Below, one piece after another: positions 10,638-24,622 of a stretch of 64,000 bases of DNA (position 1 is the first letter of the stretch; every line of letters begins with the position of its first letter). Source of the stretch: Diplosphaera chodatii. Lineage: Eukaryota; Chlorophyta; Trebouxiophyceae; Prasiolales; Stichococcaceae. The DNA is taken from assembly GCA_032358165.1 (NCBI GenBank), contig JAALGY010000032.1, positions 3,472,001-3,536,000 on the forward strand, read 5' to 3'. The translations under genes and the position numbers were made by a program. The notes under the pieces were generated by a model. The model saw only the letters and a list, made by a program, of their open reading frames with translations, did no database searches and was not told the origin of the DNA.

Positions 10638-13373
10638 ATGTCGGCAGCTGCGGCGGTGCTGAGTCCCCGGCCTGCGACCAGCTTCAGCCTTCCCACCAGC
10701 TCGCACCATGCAGGCCTCACGCTGGCGCCTCCCCGCGAGAGCGTGCAGCAGCAGCAACAGCAGCAGCCCACAATCAGCCTGCTGCTCGAGCGCCGAGATG
10801 AGGCGTCTGGGGAGCGCTTCACCAGCCTGGCAGTGGCGCCTAACGAGACCATCCAGTCCGTCAAGCTCCGTGTCGCCAAGCCATCTCGTCACTGCCTGGT
10901 GTTGGGCGACCGGGAGCTGTTGGAGGACGATGTAACTGTTGGGGAGCTGGCGGTGGCGTCTGCTAAACACCCCGCCATCGGCAGCAGCAAGCACCTGCAC
11001 ATCGTGTGCAAGCTGAAGGACATCGAGAGCGTGTCGATCGCCACCAGCATGCAGCGCACGCTGACGTTCAGAAACGAGGACGTCTCGCCGCAGCCCATCC
11101 GCCGCAGCAGGAGTGCACTCACCGCATTGCTCTCCACCTCCGACAGGCTCGACAGTGGCAGCCCACTGGCCGGCAGCCAGCTGGCAATGCGCCGCAGCCC
11201 CTCGCTACCCCCTGACGGCGTGGTGCACCTGATCATCCGGAAGTCCAGCGCTGGGGTGCACTGGCGCCATGCGCCTGGCGCCAAGCTGGAGCTGTCGATC
11301 TCAGCAGATGCCACAGCAGAGGAGGTGGCTGCCGAGCTGGAGGCTGCCAACGACCTGCCTGCGAACCAGCACCTGCTGGTGTACAATGGCAAGGTGCTGG
11401 CGGCAGACCAGTCCCTGGCGAGCTATGGCATTGGGGCCGAGCAAGGCAGTGCCATCCTAGAGCTGGTGCCCATGCCTGTTGGCAGCATCGGCAGCAGCAG
11501 TGGTCGCAGTGCCGCAGCGTGTGGCAAGCCGGGCTCGCCCCCGCTGTCCAGCCCAGAGCACGGCCTGTTTGCCAACTGGCAGGCGGCACAGGAGGGCCTT
11601 GCCTCGGGGCAGAAGCCGCAGCTGGCGCCCAGCGGCAGCGGCGGCTCGTACTTCCTGCGCTCTGCTGTCGGGGACAAGGTGCACAATTCAGGACCCACAT
11701 GCTGTGTGATGTTGGCAACTTTCTGAGGCAGAGGTTGGTCGGTGGACATGCTATGTCATGTATCAATCAAGTGTGCTGAGGTATACACTCATTGTCTCTT
11801 TAGGTGGCGCTGTTCAAGCCAGCGGATGAGGAGCCATTTGGCGCCAACAACCCCCGCCAGATGGGCTGCTCCCCTGATGGCCATGGCCTGCGCAAGGTAG
11901 GAGTTGTACTACAAGTGGTGACGCCATACTGCCATGCTGCGGTTGCTGGTAGCATGAAGATTCATTCAAGCACAGCTGCTCATAATCCACTTGCAATACC
12001 GCAGGGCATCAGGCCCGGTGAGGGGGCTATCAGAGAAGTTGCTGCTTATGTGCTGGACCACGATCACTTTGCTGGCGTGCCGCCAACAGCTATGGTCACC
12101 TGCCAGCCAAATATGCTGCCCGGCAGCCTGGGCAGCACCATTCATGGTGCCAAAATTGGCAGCCTGCAGCAGTTCGTGAATGCCACGACAGACTGCGAGG
12201 AGCAGGGCCCCTCGGCATTTCCAGTCCATGAGGTCCACAAATAGCCCAGGTGACTCTTCTCAGATACTGCCTCCCTCCGTTGGTGTCCGGTGCCAACATG
12301 GTACTACCAGCCAACTGCTGCTCTCATGCTCTCTGAAGCATTCATGTGATACTCGTGATAGACGCTGTGCTGGCTATGCTGTGCTGGCTATGATCACTCT
12401 CTCCTCGCTGACTCGAGATGTAGCGTTGTAGTGCTCGAGTCAGCCTCCCCTCTCCTTCGGTGATGGCCCTCTCAAGTGAGGTTTCTTGTGCCGTGCAGCT
12501 GGACATGCGGCTGGCCAATGCAGACCGCAATGGTGGCAATATTCTGGCGACGAAGCGCGACGGCAACTGGACACTGACGCCCATCGACCATGGCTATACC
12601 CTGCCAAGCTCGTTCCAGGTAACGCTGTCGGGGACGCCAGGCAATGATCACCGACGAACAGCATGTCTTGTGAACATCACTGGGGCTGGCATGTAACCTG
12701 GCAGTAGTGTTTTGACACCGTTTCTTGCATTCTGCAGGATATCTGCTTCGAGTGGCTGAACTGGCCCCAAGCGCATGTGCCCTTTGATGCGAAGACCACG
12801 GCGTACATTGCGGCGCTGGATGCCGAGGCAGACCTGGCAACGCTGGCGGAGCATGGCCTGGTGCTGCGCTCCGACTGCAAGCGTGTGTTCCGCGCGACCA
12901 CGATGTGCCTGAAGCTGGGCGCCGCCGCCGGCCTGACTCCTTACGCCATCGGCAGCATTATGTGCGCTGCTTCACCTGTTTCCCTGTAGACTCGTGGTTT
13001 CCCTATCAGGACAGCCGGATACACGATGCACCAGAGTGTCATCGGCATATCAGAGCGCTGCCAGTTAGCATGTCTGCAGCTGTGCTGATGTGCGATCAAA
13101 TGCCAATGCAGGTGCCGCGAGCTGCGAATGAAGTCACCGCTCGAGAAGCTGCACAGCCGCGCGCTGCAGCTGGCCCGGGGCCAGTCAGCCCTTGCGGTGT
13201 CGTCCTCAGCAGGAACTGGCGCTTTCATCGATGGTTTCCATGGCGGCAGCAGCGTCAGAGCTGTTGGCAGAACACAGGACGAGGCATACTTCGATGCACT
13301 ACGGTCGGTGCTGCGGGAGTACATTGACCAGCTGCAGGGAGACAGCATCCTGGACTGCGTAGCGGCAGCCTGA
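10638..13373 (+). CDS. Gamma-type phosphatidylinositol 4-kinase with two ubiquitin-like domains
   Basis: Plant-type PI4K-gamma (UbDK family): a PI3/PI4-kinase-fold catalytic domain behind tandem ubiquitin-like domains; plant members can act mainly as protein kinases. Exon 1 (10638-11678) has UBL1 (about residues 35-130, with HCLVLGDRELLEDDVTVGEL), a Ser/Arg-rich spacer, UBL2 (about residues 195-275, with ANDLPANQHLLVYNGKVLAA) and the start of the kinase fold, GGSYFLRSAVGDK. Exon 2 (11804-11896) gives VALFKPADEEPFGANNPRQ with the ATP-binding lysine. Exon 3 (from 12005) gives IRPGEGAIREVAAYVLDHDH. Exon 4 (12499-12618) gives LDMRLANADRNGGNILATKR and PIDHGYTLP, i.e. the catalytic N-x-D-R-x-x-x-N and the metal-binding D. 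Exon 5 (12738-12961) and exon 6 (13112-13373) splice in frame through I-M-C-R-E. The exon 3/4 junction is unclear: a TAG is in frame at 12242-12244. Confidence 0.9.
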
Positions 13374-13986
13374 GCAGTGAGGCAGACTGCTGCACCTGCG
13401 CTCGACACAGGCAGCTGCCATGTGGCAGGCCATCAGATCGGCAGCCAGCGATCGCTGGACGCTGCCATCGGTACCGGGTGTATGCTTGTACAGCTCACAG
13501 CGTATGCTCGCAATTTTGCAGTAGCTGCCGCTTGTGGCCTACTGGGATTTGGGCCCCACATCTTGAGACCGGCCTCTGAAGGGAGTTGTGTGTGTGTACT
13601 CTTTTGCACGTCAGACGTTTGATGAATTGAGGGAGTGAGCATAGCATGGGCGATTTTGTGCGGCATTGCACCATGGCTTCAAGAGACATTCATGGTCTCG
13701 CCAGCTGTGTGCATCCCGTCAGCGCATGTTTTCATAGCACTTAGAACACTAGTGCAGACTCGACTCAGCGTGGTTGCAGCGAAAGAGAGTGTGAGTGTAC
13801 AGTGTGCGCAGCTTGACCAGCAGCATCACTCAGCTGCTTGTGTCGGAGTCTGACGGGGAGTGCGCACTTGGGGTTGTAATAGACTAAGGTGGTGTCGCGC
13901 CAGAGTATCACACCATGTTTGCATGGCGTGTGCATGGCGTGTGCTCTTATAGCGAAAGAGTTTCATCCTGCCATTACTACTGCAAA
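13374..13986. other. Convergent spacer between PI4K-gamma and glycerol kinase
   Basis: About 610 nt between two converging stop codons; expected to be overlapping or abutting 3' UTRs. A plus-strand TGTAA (13875-13879) lies about 500 nt after the PI4K stop. No conserved ORF was found. Confidence 0.5.
13875..13879 (+). terminator. TGTAA polyadenylation-type signal for PI4K-gamma
   Basis: Plus-strand TGTAA about 500 nt after the PI4K-gamma stop, consistent with long algal 3' UTRs. Weak on its own. Confidence 0.35.
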
Positions 13987-17147
<3,161 letters not shown>

Positions 17148-17755
17148 CTTGCTGCCGCTGGAAAGTCCATCACCAGCGTTTTGTTATGTGTCACACCCAG
17201 AAAGAGCACTCTGGCCCGCGTCACTATTTCTAACGTGTGATGTCCAATGTCAATTTTGCAACATCAGGGGCCAAATAGCATGGCGGAGTTTCGGAGTGAC
17301 TATGTCGTCAGAGGCGGTCCCTCAGCGGGCAAACTCAAGTGTCGACCAAGAAGTGTTTTCTTGAGACAACGCAGAATTTCAGCGAAGTGCCCACGTTTAC
17401 TGCAGATTGCACATGGAGCAAGCTCACTGCAATGATCGCAGTGCGATGCAAAGCTGCAAGCCAGGTCAGCAGATCAACCACATTTACGGAGATCCCGTTA
17501 TTAAAGTATCAGGGACACTACAAAGCTTGACCAGTGCGCATCGGAGAGATCTGGCAAACGTTGCTCGCTTGGCACTCGCGCTCGTGATGCGCTGATTAAG
17601 CGCCTGCACACATCATTGTTGCAGCCTTCTCAGCAGCCATCGTGTGCGACCCGCTGAAACCGGTTGCACCATTCTTGCCAGGGTCCCGCCTCCTGGTTGG
17701 CCGGGACGCAGCCATGATTAATCGATAGCCCGCAACGCTACCAATTATCGTCACC
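17148..17755. promoter_or_regulatory. Shared divergent promoter region, glycerol kinase / SKI3-like
   Basis: 608 nt between opposite start codons. It is visibly more AT-rich than the flanking exons in places (around 17215-17300 and 17700-17750). No specific element identified. Confidence 0.45.
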
Positions 17756-20700
17756 ATGGCCCCCAAGCGTGGCATGCTCACACGCAGCGCCTCGGAGGTG
17801 GAGGTTCACCGGGCGCTGCAATCCCTGCTGTCCAGCCACTTTGAAGAGTCCGTCTCCCTTGCGGCCCATGCATCGAAGCTTGCTCAGAACGACCAGGAGC
17901 AGTACAAGGCTTTAGTGTGAGTGGTGCCTCTCATTGACATGAAGCATATGAACTTTGCTAGTGGTCGCATCCGTGTGTTGTCCGGCCTGTCGGTGTCCGT
18001 CGGACGGTACTTCTGGCTGCGGGCCTGCGCACCTGTTTGTTTGCTGCATGCTGATGCGCCACTCGGGTCCAAGGCTTGCATCTGACCTATGGCAGCTCCC
18101 GTGCCGTACTGCCAACGTGCTGCTCTAGCTGGTTTCCAGCTACGGCCCTGGAGCCAAGGTTGCCATCGTCTGGGGTGCAGGCTGGGCGGCAAGGCGTCGT
18201 TCTGTGCCGGCAGCTACGAGCCTGCCTTGCAAGCTTATCAGAAGGCCGTGGACTTGGATCCACATGCGCTGCCGGCATGGGAAGGCATTGCGGAGGTGGA
18301 GGTGGCGGAGGGGCATCAGGCCAAAGCAGTGGAGTCCTACCGCAAGCTGGTGAGCTTGTGATCAGATACTCTTCTAGACTCAACTTAGCGTGAGTGTTGG
18401 TTCTAGCTGTGTACTGCATGCACCTTGAATGCTGCGGTGCATGGCATTGCGCCAGTTAGGGCAAATTTCAGCATTGTTGCCAGAAGGTGTGCCGCTCTGC
18501 CCGACCACGTGCCGGTTACCTGCTGCCGTGCTGCTTTCGCAGCTGCGCATTGCCAAGGGTACGGGAAACGATTCTCGGCTGACGAAGATCCGGGAGTTTC
18601 TGTGGCGCCTGGCGGAGTGCTATGAGCGCATGGGCTGCCTGGCACACGCCGAGGCACAGCTGCGGGAGCTGCTCGGCATGCCGCTCGCCAGCAACGAGCA
18701 GCGCCTGGAGGCACTCTGCTTCCTGGCAGATGTCCAGGTGCTTGACCCCGTGCTGTGAGGTTCTTCTTCCTTGTCAAATTTCCACAGTCGCTGCGAGGGC
18801 AGCAAATGTGGTATGTTGCAGCCAGTCCTGCCAATGCAAACGCGAAGCCAGAAGGGCCAGGGAGAGCCGCTGCGCACCTGCGCTCCGCTTTCGCTACTCT
18901 ACCACAAGCTCCCGCATGCCTGCAGATCAAGGTGGAGGAGGGCATCGTGCAGCGGGAGATCCATGCACGCATGGAGCAGGAGACCGCAAAGCCGAAGCAC
19001 CTGGCGCGCTCGCTCAGCTATGTGCAGCGCGCCGTCGATGCCACACGCTCATATGACATGGAGGTCAGCAACACCACGACCCTTGGGACAACGCAAGTTC
19101 TGATGGGTCAAGTTGTAGCTGTGATTGCCATGGGCGGGTGGAGATGCGATTCAGACATGAGGGACATGGGCAGAGACCCAGTGCTCCAGCAACAACTTGC
19201 ATTACAGGGTGGTCATGAGCAACGCCTGCTGCGACCCCACCTTGCAGGCGGAGGGTGGGCTGGCAGAGACCCTGCAGCAGATCGTGGACGCCACGCAGCC
19301 GTCGCCGCGCTTCGTGCGCTACCACGAGCACCACCTGCAGCGGCACTTGTCACTGCTGGGTGCATACCCGCCCAGGTGAGCTGTCTGGCATGCTGCGGAC
19401 AGTACCAGGGCAGAGCGTGTGCGCACAATTTGATCGCAGCCGGCGACCACCTGCACACCAGATTACTGCTCGGATCAATGACGAGGACCTACGACACAAC
19501 CCGTCAACTGTGCAGATCAGCAGCACGGCAGGAGAGGCGCAACCAGGCGCTGCGCGTGTGCAAAAACATGATCGAGGCGACGCGGGGCGGCTGCTGCACG
19601 CCCTTCCCGTTTGAGGCGGCCATCTGGCTGTGGGAAGAGACCGAGGAGCTGTACGGCGGGCTGCGGCCCCACATCCCCAAGAGCTGCTCCGGCAACCTGC
19701 ACGATCTCGTGAACAGCAGGGTGTGTACAGTGGGTGGCGCATGAGTGCTGTGCCGTGCTTGGCAACATGATCTCCCGGTCTTTGCCATGGAGATAACGCC
19801 TGCATGATGATGGGCGGCATGAGCGCATCACTCGGTTTTGACTGGGGACTGTCGACTTGGCTTTGTCATCCTGGATCATCAGGGTCGAGGTGCACTGATG
19901 CATGGTCCTGTCATTGCTTTCTGCAGCCGAGTGGCTTGGGCAGCATCACAACAGCCCCCAGAACCAGCGGCAGCGGCACAGGTGGCGGTGGCCCGCTGTC
20001 GATGTCGCCCCGTGCGCATCTGGGCAACCATGCAGGTGTGTCTGGGAGGCCTTCAAGATGTCACACGTCCACGTAGAGTCATCCTCTTGGTCCAGCTTCT
20101 CGCTGCACAGTCGACATGCGTCCCCCGCACCAGCAGCTCAACTGTGTGCGGCTATTCATGGTGTTCATTGGGCATGCCGCGTCTAGAGGCCCAGCTCTAA
20201 TGCCTTGTCGCTGTCAGCGAGACTCCAAGTGCTGACTGTATAGCTGGACTTGTAATGACGACCACTGGGCAGCGGGCTTGAGTGTGACATCATGATGCAG
20301 GTACCCCGCGGTCGACCAGCTCCCCGCTGTCGATGTCGCCACGGGCGCACCTGTCGCCGCGGACGCGGGATGCGGCCATGCAGGCGGCGTCGCCGGATCG
20401 GAGGCGCGCCTCCTTCTCGGACGTCCCGCGCTCCCCCAGCGTCAGCCAGCGCGCCTCGCTTGACAACAGGCGCAGCTCCATTGAGCGGGAGCGCCACAGC
20501 GGCCACGGCGCCTCCCCGCCCTCAGCCTCGGCCTTGTCACAAGCGCTGCTTTCGGCGCATGACAAGGACGACCCAGATCACGTGACGGATCTAAGCATCA
20601 CGCGCCGCAGCACCAGCTTCACGGGCAGCGACACGATACGCGCCCAGCTGAAGGATGGCCACATCCTCCAGGGTGGCGACCGAACCAGCCAGGGCAACAG

Positions 20701-23510
20701 CTTGGAGACCAGTCCTGTCGTACAGGGTGGCGTGATGCAGTCGCCATTTGGTGCGCCGGCACCCCAGCCCACAGTCGGCAGCCTGACGCACAGCCAAAGT
20801 CACAGTGGCCTGCCACCCATGGCACCGCACAGGCGCAGCACCAGCTTTGGCGGCAATGGCTTCACGCTGCCGGGCGACCCCACAGACCTCCTGCGCAGCG
20901 ACCTCGTCACCAGCAAGGTGGAGCAGTGCGGGCTGACGCTGGCGCACCAGTTCCCCTGGGCGGCGTCCTCATATGTGGCGGTGGGCCTGGCGCTGCGGCG
21001 CCGCCTGCTGGCGCCCGACACCCCCTCCACAGCCGCCAAGCGCAAGCAGATCAGCAAGGTGGGGCCTGGGCGCCGTGACGACCGTGATTGCAGTCAACGA
21101 TACAGCTCCATGTGCTACGACTGCTCCGGATGCTCCATCTGAATTGAAGGGGCGCTGTGCAGCCGAAGTAGAGGGCAAGGATTCCTTTCGGATGAAACCT
21201 TGGACTCCTCGGCATACGCACTGCCCCAGATTATTCAAGGGCGTTGCAGCCGGAACCTTCCATGCTGTGCATGCTGTGCATTCCTTCTGGCGAGTGCAGT
21301 TGCTGTGAACCACAGCTTTGAGTGCCCTGAAGTTGGTCTTCCCCGCGCCCGCAGTGCTTGCAAACGGGGGTGTCGAGGGGCGCTGACAGCGCTGCGGGGT
21401 GGAAGGGCCTGGCGGAGCTACAGTACCAGGAGCGGCAGTATGAGCGCAGCTACCAGACCGGCGTCGACGGGTGGGTTGGCGTGGGCCCCCTGGCGTCAAC
21501 TGCAGCCCACAGCACAGTGTCTGTCCATCCTGCCACTGCCAGCAGGCATACGCACACCTGGCGTGCATAGCATGTGTTTGCGGATGCTGCCCAGCCTTCT
21601 GCAGACAAAAGGCCTTGGCTGCTGCCCTCATGACTGATGCAGTCACCTGGAGAAGCAAGCTTGCGACCTTTTGTACGAATGTCATGGCCTTGGCCACTGC
21701 CTGCAGGCTGCAGTGGAGCGTGAAGCGGCGGCAGCGGGGCCACGAGACGCTGGGCCAGTTTGCGCTGTCGGTGCGGCTGCTGGTGGGGAAGGCGCTGCGC
21801 CGCATGGGCCGCCTGGAGGAGGCGGAGCTCGCCTTCAAGGTCCTCGCTGGTGAGCCTTTTCTGTGGTGGGCCTTCACGAGCCTCCGTCTGGGCTGACCAC
21901 CGCTTGCTGCTCGGGCAGAAGGGCTTGATCAGCGTGCTTGCCTGACTGGGGCCTGGAGGGGTGAGCACCTTAGGTCAGCAGGTTCGACGCAGCAACCCAG
22001 CTGCTGGTCGTTGTATCATTACCGTGCCATGCAGCAGGACAACGTGCATGCATCTGTTGTCAGCGTGCAGCCACTCTTGGTTGGCTAATTGCTGTTATCA
22101 GGAGTTTTCGCATGCAATACCACCCTGCGCCTGCTACATGCTGCAGGGTGGGTGACGGAGGGCGAGGGCGCCTTCAGCGAGATGAGCGGCAGCCCGCCCA
22201 GGAACATCCACCAGGAAGCGCTGCGCGGCATTGCGAAGGTGGGCTGGCTTGTCAGTTTCATAAAAACCGAAGCAGCTGTTCTATATGCAACATCTGACGC
22301 AAACATACCCACCTGTCAGCATTGCCAGCTGTCTGGCTCCCGTCCTTCTTGGCCTGAAGCAACCTCTAAGGGAGCACACATCTGCAACCCTGCAGGTGAT
22401 GCTGGAGCGGGGGGAGCGGCCGAAGGCCAAGTACAACTACGAGAAGATCCTGGGCAAGGCGCTGCTGGGGCATGGGCGGGCGGAGCACTGGGCGCACTCC
22501 GAGTACGCCTGGATCGCCTTTGAGGACGGCGACCTGGAGGTGATCGGCTTTGCAAGTGTTTAGCATGTCAGATTCGCAGGGTCTGGCATGCAGGACCCGA
22601 GGGCTGTTGCCTCATGCACCGTTGCTGTGTTTTGCCCACGTGGCCTGCGCAGTGGGAAGAGAGTCCAGGCGACTCGATTGTAGCCTGCCCTTTGGCGTGC
22701 AGACGGCCAGGCACCACCTGCAGCTGGCCCTGGAGGCAGCAGAGGCGGAGGGCTCCTCCGTCACCGAGTGGGAGATTGCGGAGCACCATTACAAGCTGGG
22801 CCGCGTGCTGTGGGCCATGGGCGACGGCCCCCAGCAGGAGGTGCGGCCCCGCTCGGAAGCTGAGAATTCTCAGGGTCACCCCACAGACGTAGTCTCATTC
22901 GCTGCACATTGCCACTGTCTTTCTCCTGACAGGACGCCGCCACCGGTGTGCCGTGGCACGGTGTACAGACATGAGGTACCCAGATGGCCAGCCTCCATGG
23001 TGCGTCACATCTTTGGGTGTCGTGATGCAGGCGCGGCAGCACTTCGAGGCAGGCAGCCTGTTCGAGGGCCATGCGCAGGCGGCTGCGCTGGCGTGGCTGG
23101 GGCGGTGGGAGGCGGAGGTGGGCAGCGACCCCGCCGCCGCCCGCGACTTCTTCCAGGCCTCCCTCAACATCAACCCCGAGCAGAAAGAAGCAGGTGCGTG
23201 CCGTCGGGAATCCCATTTGTGTCCTTCCTACGTCTTCCCTATTGTCCTTGTGACTCACTGATCTCCTGGTTGTCAGCCTCCCACATGCAGCTGCAGGAAT
23301 GCATGCACCTGCCCTTCACAGACACCGCTACACCCGTTGGTGCCGCCTGTGTCTGTTCACTGTCCGACACCAGTCTGTTGCTGTGCAGTCACGGGTCTGC
23401 GGAAGGTGATGGGCGGCTATGACATGGACCGAGTCGGGTCGCTGGCCGACTGGGCTTCGGCTTCTGGCGAGCGCTCCTTCCCCGGCTTCACCGCCGAGGT
23501 GAAGGGCTGA
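17756..23510 (+). CDS. SKI3: SKI3/TTC37-like tetratricopeptide-repeat protein, apparently short at the C-terminus
   Basis: Probable TPR scaffold of the SKI complex, which feeds RNA to the cytoplasmic exosome. Exon 1 (17756-17916) reads MAPKRGMLTRSASEVEVHRA. TPR blocks follow in separate exons: YEPALQAYQKAVDLDPHALP (around 18215), EFLWRLAECYERMGCLAHAE (around 18595), KALRRMGRLEEAELAFKVLA (around 21790), AEHWAHSEYAWIAFEDGDLE (around 22490), AEHHYKLGRVLWAMGDG (around 22780) and HAQAAALAWLGRWEAEVGSD (around 23070) then FFQASLNINPEQKEA. From memory of the family, the order resembles the N-terminal half of animal TTC37. A Ser/Arg-rich insert of about 200 residues (20333-20930) interrupts the repeats. 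The last exon gives GLRKVMGGYDMDRVGSLADW and stops at 23508-23510, so the usual long C-terminal TPR array is absent, or lies in exons I could not see. TPR nature is certain; the SKI3 name is likely. Confidence 0.72.
20333..20930 (+). other. Ser/Arg-rich insert within the SKI3-like protein
   Basis: Low-complexity basic/serine segment read in the SKI3-like frame. It carries repeated R-R-x-S-F type sites: RRRASFSD (around 20399), RRSTSFTGSD (20603) and RRSTSFGGNG (20831), plus RSPSVSQRASLDNRRSSIER. These look like basophilic kinase (PKA/CaMK-type) or 14-3-3 sites. I do not recall such an insert in SKI3 proteins. Confidence 0.6.
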
Positions 23511-24622
23511 TGCAGGAGTGGCACGGACCTGTCGCAGTGCTGCGGTCCGTGACAGAACTCTCCAGGCACCGGAGGGGGGGTTAGCCAGTCTGAGCTGTGC
23601 CTCTGCAGCAGATTCTGCTTTCTAGACCAATTCGATGGGGAACAGCTCGCCTTTGGTATCTTCATGCGTGCATTGCGTGCCCACACTGGGTCGGGGCATG
23701 GCACTGATGTTGGCAGACGTTGGACCATACTCTTGCTGATGCCGGCGTGGCGAGGCAGCATGCTTACACGATTCATCTGGGTGAACAGCGTGCCCCTGAA
23801 ATACCCCTGTACGCTGCAGCAGAGCTGGGGATGGCACTGATGGGGATCTGGGCAAGCACGCACATAGTCCGGTTTCTGGGCAATTCTACAGACCATGAAC
23901 ATGATGATGCAACCAGAACCACTTGCTTGCCAGCACTACTAGAGTATGGCAAGTAGCAACGGTGTCACGCAGCTGCCTTGTGGAGACTGCTGCTTTCAAG
24001 CTGCATTTCGCTACAGTGCAGTGCAGGAGCTCTGTCCGCTCTGTAAGCACAACTGGGTACCTTTGCAAGTCCAATCAAGTGCACTCTGCCCGCCCGCATA
24101 GCGTCCAGATGCACGGCGGCCCAATGCCTTCAGACGCCCCAGCTCAGTGGGTCGCCGCAGGTTGCAGCAACACTCACAGCACCAGCATGCGTGCTGTGCC
24201 TGAAGCCCGCACGGCCGCCGTCAAGGGCCTGCATGTGCACGGGGCCGAGGGCCATCAGCACAAATCCTGTGAAGCTGTGCAGCACAGATTGTTGCCATCC
24301 TCTCACGCCATGCTGCACCCCCTTTTACTGTCACCTGGGAACATTGGGGAATCATTTTGTACATGTGCTTGATGAACCACACCTGGTGGCATAGCTACGC
24401 CGTGCACCCATGCGCAAAGCTGGCCGGGGAATGCCACTGGCAGGCTGTGCTGACCGCAGGGCTGAGCGCCACTTGCCCTGGCGGCTGCCACTGCTCAGGG
24501 TAGTGGAAGTGGAGAACGAACGCTTGCCTGTGAGAGACGGTGCTGTGGTCGACCACGTGATGTGCGTGAAACGTACATGTAAGTGACAGCTATCATTCTT
24601 CCAGGGACCGCCCGGCAGTCAT
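23511..24622. other. Convergent spacer between SKI3-like gene and cyclophilin
   Basis: About 1.1 kb with no conserved coding signal in any frame. Open frames here are short and have no family features. It could hide missing C-terminal exons of the SKI3-like gene (+) or extra 3' exons of the cyclophilin (-), but I cannot support any. Confidence 0.4.

Noticed and set aside
10735..10775. CAG/CAA run (poly-Gln) in PI4K-gamma considered as a microsatellite
   Set aside because: Short, in frame and ordinary for algal linkers; not worth a separate feature.
18755..19744. 329-codon plus frame
   Set aside because: Part of the SKI3-like gene read through introns, not a separate gene.
20969..21877. 302-codon minus-strand frame
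   Set aside because: Antisense shadow of SKI3-like exons; no recognisable domain.
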